Shown piece by piece: positions 6,580 to 9,919 of a stretch of DNA of 9,919 nt. The position numbers and the translations under genes are program-made. The first letter of the stretch is position 1. Each line of letters starts with the position of its first letter. The notes under the pieces were generated by a model. The model was not told the DNA's origin, ran no database searches, and worked only from the letters and a program-made list of their open reading frames with translations. Origin of the DNA: an uncultured Spirochaetia bacterium (lineage in GTDB: Bacteria > Spirochaetota > UBA4802 > JAGODF01); assembly GCA_937967705.1 (NCBI GenBank), contig CALCJG010000289.1, positions 1 through 9,919 on the forward strand, written 5' to 3'.

Positions 6580-6993
6580 ATGATCCCGATCAACCAGCCG
6601 CTTGTCAAAGCTACCTGCTTTCGCTGTGGAAAGGAGATTCTAACTGCAAATATTTCAGGAATTATTCATAGAGAAAGCTATAAAAAATACGGCAGGATCT
6701 GTAACAGCTGTCTTTCAGAAAAGGAGAGAGAGGAATATATTATGGCCGTTACTGAGGAGACCCGAATACATGCTCTTAAGTACATACCCTCGCGAAGAAG
6801 GATGAAATGGGGTTCCTGGGAAAAGGAGTTAACTCTAGAGGAAGAGGTCATTCTCAGAACGATCATGATCCATTATTTTCATACAGGTAACCCCCCCACT
6901 CTGTATGAACTGGAAGCAGGGTTTCCCCATCTGGAAGTATATAAAGTCCTTAGTCTCCTGATCGACAAGGGGATCATAAAAGCAAAGTGTTGA
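6580..6993 (+). CDS. Zinc-ribbon plus winged-helix-like protein, possible regulator (137 aa)
   Basis: Not a family I recognise. The N-terminus has ATCFRCGK (C13, C16) and RICNSCLS (C41, C44), a CxxC-24-CxxC arrangement that suggests a zinc ribbon. A charged linker (45-85, with SRRRMKWGSW) follows. Residues about 86-137 look like a winged helix-turn-helix: LEEEVILRTIMIHYF (helix), TLYELEAGF (short helix after a turn), HLEVYKVLSLLIDKGII (recognition helix and wing), ending KAKC. This resembles the DNA-binding half of small bacterial regulators. It starts 33 nt after the aminomutase stop on the same strand and is very likely cotranscribed. It may control the operator-like repeat upstream of the aminomutase, or be a zinc-dependent accessory protein. 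The ribosome site (AGG, about 7 nt upstream) is modest. The last gene before the convergent lexA. Confidence 0.8.
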   Translation: MIPINQPLVKATCFRCGKEILTANISGIIHRESYKKYGRICNSCLSEKEREEYIMAVTEETRIHALKYIPSRRRMKWGSWEKELTLEEEVILRTIMIHYFHTGNPPTLYELEAGFPHLEVYKVLSLLIDKGIIKAKC

Positions 6994-6994
6994 T

Positions 6995-7014
6995 TCTTCC
7001 CCGGGAAGAGTTTT
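6995..7014 (+). terminator. Small hairpin with short T run, possible terminator of the aminomutase operon
   Basis: TCTTCC (6995-7000) and GGAAGA (7004-7009) form a 6-bp stem with a 3-nt loop, followed after one base by TTTT (7011-7014). It lies in the 24-bp gap between convergent stop codons, where a terminator is expected. The stem is short and the T run only four bases, so termination may be partial. On the minus strand no T run follows the hairpin. Confidence 0.4.
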
Positions 7015-7017
7015 CGG

Positions 7018-7626
7018 TTAATACTTGCGGAAAACTGCCATGAGTTTCCCTAAAATATCCACATTCTCTACAACTAGGGGCTGATAAGCCGGATTGGCCG
7101 GGATCAGGTGAATTTTATTGCTGGCCTTTTTGAAAATCTTTAAGGTGGCTTCATTTTCAATCATGGCTGCGGCGATTTCGCCGTTATTAACCACGTTCTG
7201 TTTTCTGATAATAGCCAAATCTCCGTCGAAAATACCCTCTTCTATCATGGAATCCCCTTTTACTTTCAAGGCGAAAAATTCACCGGAGGAGAACATGGAC
7301 TTGGGAAATGAGAGATAGTCTTCTATATTATCCTCAGCTAAAATGGGAGCCCCGGCGGCAATTCTCCCCAGCAGGGGTATGGAAAGGCTCTCTTTTGAGG
7401 TGAGTTCTTCTTTACCGATAATGATTTCAATGGCGCGGGATTTATTCTGATCACAGCGTATATAGCCCTTCTTTTCAATGGCTTTGAGATGATCATAGGC
7501 CCCTTTGACCGTGATTTTAAAATTGTCACCAATTTCTCGTACGGTAGGGGGGTAACCGGATTCGATGATCCGCTCTTTAATAAAGTTAAAAATGTCTTCC
7601 TGTTTTGCTGTTAATGCTTTTGTCAT
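7018..7626 (-). CDS. lexA: LexA, SOS-response repressor and self-cleaving serine protease
   Basis: A 202-residue repressor, the same length as E. coli LexA. It holds SOS genes off until RecA on single-stranded DNA triggers its self-cleavage. The N-terminal winged helix-turn-helix (about 1-65) contains ALTAKQEDIFNFIKERI, YPPTVREIGDNF and the recognition helix KITVKGAYDHLKAIEKKGYI. The cleavage site is A91-G92 in RIAAGAP. The nucleophile is S126 in GDSM and the Lys base K163 in ATLKIF. The Ser-Lys distance of 37 and all three positions match E. coli LexA shifted by exactly seven. The reading frame continues upstream past this ATG, but AGGAGG (4 nt before 7626), the family start MTKALTAKQ and the promoter at 7651-7680 fix the start here. 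It sits 61 bp after the end of the DUF4015 gene and probably represses itself through the palindrome in its promoter. Confidence 0.97.
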   Translation of the reverse strand: MTKALTAKQEDIFNFIKERIIESGYPPTVREIGDNFKITVKGAYDHLKAIEKKGYIRCDQNKSRAIEIIIGKEELTSKESLSIPLLGRIAAGAPILAEDNIEDYLSFPKSMFSSGEFFALKVKGDSMIEEGIFDGDLAIIRKQNVVNNGEIAAAMIENEATLKIFKKASNKIHLIPANPAYQPLVVENVDILGKLMAVFRKY

Positions 7627-7650
7627 GAGGCCTCCTGGATGGCTAAACAT

Positions 7651-7680
7651 AAAATAAGCATACAGCTGTATATATGTCAA
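7651..7680 (-). promoter_or_regulatory. lexA promoter
   Basis: On the minus strand TTGACA (7675-7680) is followed after 17 nt by TTATTT (7652-7657), or after 18 nt by TATTTT (7651-7656). The sequence just upstream is an A/T run (7681-7697) that may act as an UP element. The probable start point is near 7645, giving a leader of roughly 20 nt that includes the strong ribosome site. Confidence 0.7.
7660..7671 (-). promoter_or_regulatory. Perfect 12-bp palindrome ATACAGCTGTAT, candidate LexA operator
   Basis: The palindrome lies inside the spacer between the -35 and -10 of the lexA promoter, where a bound dimer would block RNA polymerase. LexA normally represses its own gene, so this is the best candidate for the LexA box here. 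It shares CTGT/ACAG-type half sites with the enterobacterial box but with inverted order and tight spacing (TACA-N2-TGTA), and does not match the Bacillus (GAAC-N4-GTTC) or Leptospira (TTTG-N5-CAAA) boxes as I know them. Confidence 0.55.
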
Positions 7681-7687
7681 GAAAAAT

Positions 7688-9709
7688 TTATTTTTTCTTA
7701 CAAGCCCGGCGCACCATTTTATAATCCCCATTGGCATTCCAGAAGATATAACCACTGCAGCCACTTTTTTCCGAAGCCTCTATCTGTATTCTAATATATT
7801 CGGGGCTCCAGGAAGGGGATAGCAGGTTGAAGGCCTGAAGATAGGGTCTTATATGCACGCTTTTTCCTGTCATGCGGTGAGCGCGATAGCCGCCATCAAG
7901 GACAATGCTGTAAGGACGATGGGCTGAGGGAATTCGTTTATAAAACCTGTTTCCGAAATGGGAGGGATAGACCATGGGAGATATGGCATCCACGATATCA
8001 GCAAATTCATCCATATCCTGCCCTATCCAGTTCCCGAAATGATACCAGGAATTAAATCCGTAGATGTCCACTGAAACAGGGATGCGGAGCGATTCTTTGG
8101 CTTTTTGCAGAAAATTTATAAGGACTTCGGATTTATAAGTTTCCGGATCTTCACGGTAACGGAAATGGCAAAGATGAATCGGGCCGTCCGATGGGAAGCG
8201 TATATAATCGAACTGGATTTCATCAAATCCCAGACTTTCTAGTTCCCGGGCTATATCGACATTGTACTGCTGAACAAAATCCGAATGGGGATCAACCCAG
8301 AATTCGTGTTCCGTACCTCTCCAGGGAACCTTCGTTCGCCGGTTCAGAATGGCATATTTGCCTTTATAGCCTCTGAAAAGTTTGCCGTCTTTGAATACGA
8401 CTACCCGTGCAATGGTGTATATCCCTTCCTGTCTGAGGGTTTTCAGTATACCTTTCACATCCAGCGGTTTTTTCGCGGCTCCGATATCCTTTGCGGTTTT
8501 CAACGAGGTGGGGTAGAAGAGCTGGCCGAAATCGTCCTTCATGTCGATGACCAGGGCATTGAGACCGCACTCCTTGAGGGATTTGATGAGGCCCTTCAGA
8601 TTTTTGCGCACGGCGAAGACACTGGCGTAAAGTGCCTGTCGGCCACCGGCTTGTTTCATCGTTTCTGCGTTCTTGGAGGGGTGATGTCTCCTAAAGGAAA
8701 AATGCAGCCCGCCCTGAGGGATATCCTTCCCCTGTATGAACAGGGCCAAACGGTCTTCATCTTCCGGCAGGCGTTTTAGGATCTCCTGCAGGGAGGAAGC
8801 GGTCCATTTACGATCTCGAAAATGATACTCATAGATGCCCTCGGATGAAGAGACCAGGATTCTCTGCCCATCCGCCTGAAGATCATGGATCAGGCAGCGC
8901 TGCGGGTTTTTATGAGGGAAGGAGAGATCCTGCCAGGAGTCGCCCCCGGAACGGGAATGCAGGACAGCCCCTGAGAAATTCAGACCGCAGAAGACCTCAC
9001 GGGAAGGACCTCTCCTCTGATACAAATCACCGACCTCTTCATAGAAGTAATAACCCTCGGTGTAGGTTTCCCTGGGGAGACCCCGGTTTTTTTTAACGAA
9101 ACGACGGCCGTTGCGAAGGAAGATGCCGTTAAAGGCCGAGCCGGCCATGAGCCGCCCTTCCCTGCCAGAGAGGCTGAGGGCTGTTATATAATTACGGGAA
9201 TTGAGACCGTTCAAGGACAGTTTTTCCCAGTTCGCACCCCCGGTTCGGGTTATGTAGAGTGAATGCTTGGTGGCCAGGGTGATCATGTCGGGATTGTCCG
9301 GATTGATGTCAAAGGCGCTGATCTTACGGTAGTGACGCCGGTCGGATCGTTTAAATCTTTCAAGAAAGTCCGGACAATTGAGAGATTCCCATCTACCGGT
9401 TTTCTGTGTGTAACGAAAGAGACCCGAATGACGGGTCAAGAGGTAGAGGTAACCCCGGGAGTCGGCTTTGATCCTGAGGGGGATGAATCCGGTGGGTAAT
9501 CCCTGGTTGAAATCTGTCCAGCTGCGGCCGCCGTCGCGGGAAATAAGAAGGCCCCGGTTCTGATGGAGGGCGATGATACCAGCATCGCCGCTGTCGGCGG
9601 CTTTGAGCGAACAGCAACAGCAGAGGAGAATCAGAGAAAAGGAGAGGCACAGATGTTTTTTAAAAGGTTTAATAATGATGCTATGGTGTCCTGGAGCCGA
9701 ATTCCTCAT
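7688..9709 (-). CDS. Exported Asp-box beta-propeller plus DUF4015 putative glycoside hydrolase
   Basis: A 673-residue exported protein. The N-terminus is basic, then a hydrophobic, Cys-rich core (LCLSFSLILLCCCCSLKA) forms a signal sequence, possibly a lipoprotein one. Residues about 40-305 contain Asp-box repeats as in BNR/sialidase-type propellers: SRDGGRSW (57-64), TRTGGANW (154-161), SRSGGDSW (252-259), plus a decayed FRDRKW near 297. Residues about 355-655 are a DUF4015 (PF13200) TIM-barrel domain: LVIDMKDDFGQL, FWVDPHSDFVQQYN, the hallmark FDEIQFDYIRFPSDG (495-509), VDIYGFNSW and ISPMVYPSHF. The acidic residues in FDEIQFDYIRF are the likely active site. It probably binds and cuts a polysaccharide outside the cytoplasm; substrate unknown. 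Start chosen at 9709 because GAGGAA lies 7 nt upstream; an ATG at 9724 lacks one. It overlaps the helicase gene by 29 bp. Confidence 0.88.
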   Translation of the reverse strand: MRNSAPGHHSIIIKPFKKHLCLSFSLILLCCCCSLKAADSGDAGIIALHQNRGLLISRDGGRSWTDFNQGLPTGFIPLRIKADSRGYLYLLTRHSGLFRYTQKTGRWESLNCPDFLERFKRSDRRHYRKISAFDINPDNPDMITLATKHSLYITRTGGANWEKLSLNGLNSRNYITALSLSGREGRLMAGSAFNGIFLRNGRRFVKKNRGLPRETYTEGYYFYEEVGDLYQRRGPSREVFCGLNFSGAVLHSRSGGDSWQDLSFPHKNPQRCLIHDLQADGQRILVSSSEGIYEYHFRDRKWTASSLQEILKRLPEDEDRLALFIQGKDIPQGGLHFSFRRHHPSKNAETMKQAGGRQALYASVFAVRKNLKGLIKSLKECGLNALVIDMKDDFGQLFYPTSLKTAKDIGAAKKPLDVKGILKTLRQEGIYTIARVVVFKDGKLFRGYKGKYAILNRRTKVPWRGTEHEFWVDPHSDFVQQYNVDIARELESLGFDEIQFDYIRFPSDGPIHLCHFRYREDPETYKSEVLINFLQKAKESLRIPVSVDIYGFNSWYHFGNWIGQDMDEFADIVDAISPMVYPSHFGNRFYKRIPSAHRPYSIVLDGGYRAHRMTGKSVHIRPYLQAFNLLSPSWSPEYIRIQIEASEKSGCSGYIFWNANGDYKMVRRACKKK

Positions 9710-9919
9710 GAAACATTTCCTCATTGAGAATGATGTAGGTATATCCCTGTTCCGTTAAGAAGAGCTGACGGTTATGGGAGAATTTTTCCTCTACTGTATT
9801 GGCAGTGATGATGGTGTAAAAAAAGGCCCGGTTTTCTCCTTTCTTGGTCCTCAGGATACGTCCACGCCTCTGGGCCTCTTCCTGCCGGGAACCGAAGGTC
9901 CCGGATATCTGAATGGCCA
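9681..9919 (-). CDS. xpb: XPB/Rad25-type superfamily 2 DNA helicase, C-terminal 78 residues
   Basis: Only the last 78 residues are in the window; the gene enters from the right edge. The visible part contains AIQISGTFGSRQEEAQRRGR, which covers helicase motif VI with its arginine-finger pattern (QEEAQRRGRILR). Then come AFFYTIITANTVEEKFSHNR and QLFLTEQGYTYIIL, the standard C-terminus of bacterial XPB 3'-to-5' helicases. These enzymes unwind DNA and are linked to repair, though their bacterial role is poorly defined. The stop TAG (9681-9683) lies inside the next gene, the exported DUF4015 protein, so the two are in one transcript. The position usually Pro-Lys after ILR is Thr-Lys here. Family call is firm despite the truncation. 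Confidence 0.92.
   Translation of the reverse strand, partial: AIQISGTFGSRQEEAQRRGRILRTKKGENRAFFYTIITANTVEEKFSHNRQLFLTEQGYTYIILNEEMFHEEFGSRTP
9717..9722 (-). promoter_or_regulatory. Ribosome binding site deciding the DUF4015 gene start
   Basis: GAGGAA on the minus strand, 7 nt before the ATG at 9709. It partly overlaps another in-frame ATG (9724), which has no Shine-Dalgarno of its own. It lies inside the coding end of the helicase gene. Confidence 0.6.

Noticed and set aside
7627..7764. Upstream extension of the lexA frame by 46 codons
   Set aside because: It would run through the lexA promoter and the end of the DUF4015 gene. The ribosome site and homology fix the start at 7626.
8285..8779. 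164-codon plus-strand open frame opposite the DUF4015 gene
   Set aside because: It is a shadow of a clear gene, with low-complexity composition and no start signals.

Overview
The window is about 9.9 kb of a bacterial chromosome. It looks like ordinary housekeeping and accessory sequence rather than a mobile element: I see no transposase, integrase, tRNA, rRNA or CRISPR array. Several features together point to a spirochaete (Spirochaetota), probably free-living, though no single one is diagnostic. They are a bacterial XPB/Rad25-type helicase, an exported beta-propeller/DUF4015 glycoside-hydrolase-like protein next to it, small lipoproteins with loose lipoboxes, and moderate GC. The taxonomic call is an inference.

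Left part, minus strand (1-3796). Reading right to left, a lipoprotein serine esterase (2879-3796) is followed 16 nt later by a 170-residue lipoprotein of unknown function (2350-2862), then an 89-residue lipoprotein (1992-2261). Next come an S41 C-terminal processing peptidase (515-1882) and tsaD, the tRNA t6A transferase subunit (525 to beyond the left edge). tsaD starts inside the last codons of the peptidase gene (11-bp overlap). The three lipoproteins plus the S41 protease form a cell-envelope group that is visibly more AT-rich than the right end of the window.

Middle, plus strand (3966-6993). A flavin-reductase-like FMN protein is followed by a 190-bp gap. The gap holds a very good sigma70-type promoter (TTGACA, 17-nt spacer, TATATT) and, immediately downstream, an 11-bp perfect inverted repeat that looks like an operator. 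The promoter drives a 602-residue KamA-family radical SAM aminomutase, then a 137-residue protein with a CxxC...CxxC zinc-ribbon-like N-terminus and a probable winged-helix C-terminus. The aminomutase keeps the iron-sulfur cysteines and the PLP lysine. At the two positions that bind the substrate side chain in lysine 2,3-aminomutase it has Lys and Asn instead of Asp and Asp, the combination reported for glutamate 2,3-aminomutase. It also has about 195 extra N-terminal residues.

Right part, minus strand (7018-9919). Reading right to left: the C-terminus of an XPB-like DNA helicase, a 29-bp overlap into the exported Asp-box beta-propeller plus DUF4015 protein, then lexA with its own promoter. 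A perfect 12-bp palindrome (ATACAGCTGTAT) lies between the -35 and -10 of the lexA promoter and is the obvious candidate for this organism's LexA box. The middle and right groups converge on a 24-bp gap with a small hairpin.

Most interesting unit: the aminomutase, its operator-like inverted repeat and the zinc-ribbon/winged-helix protein. I read it as a candidate regulated module for making a beta-amino acid (possibly beta-glutamate, a known osmolyte). Substrate and regulation are inferred.
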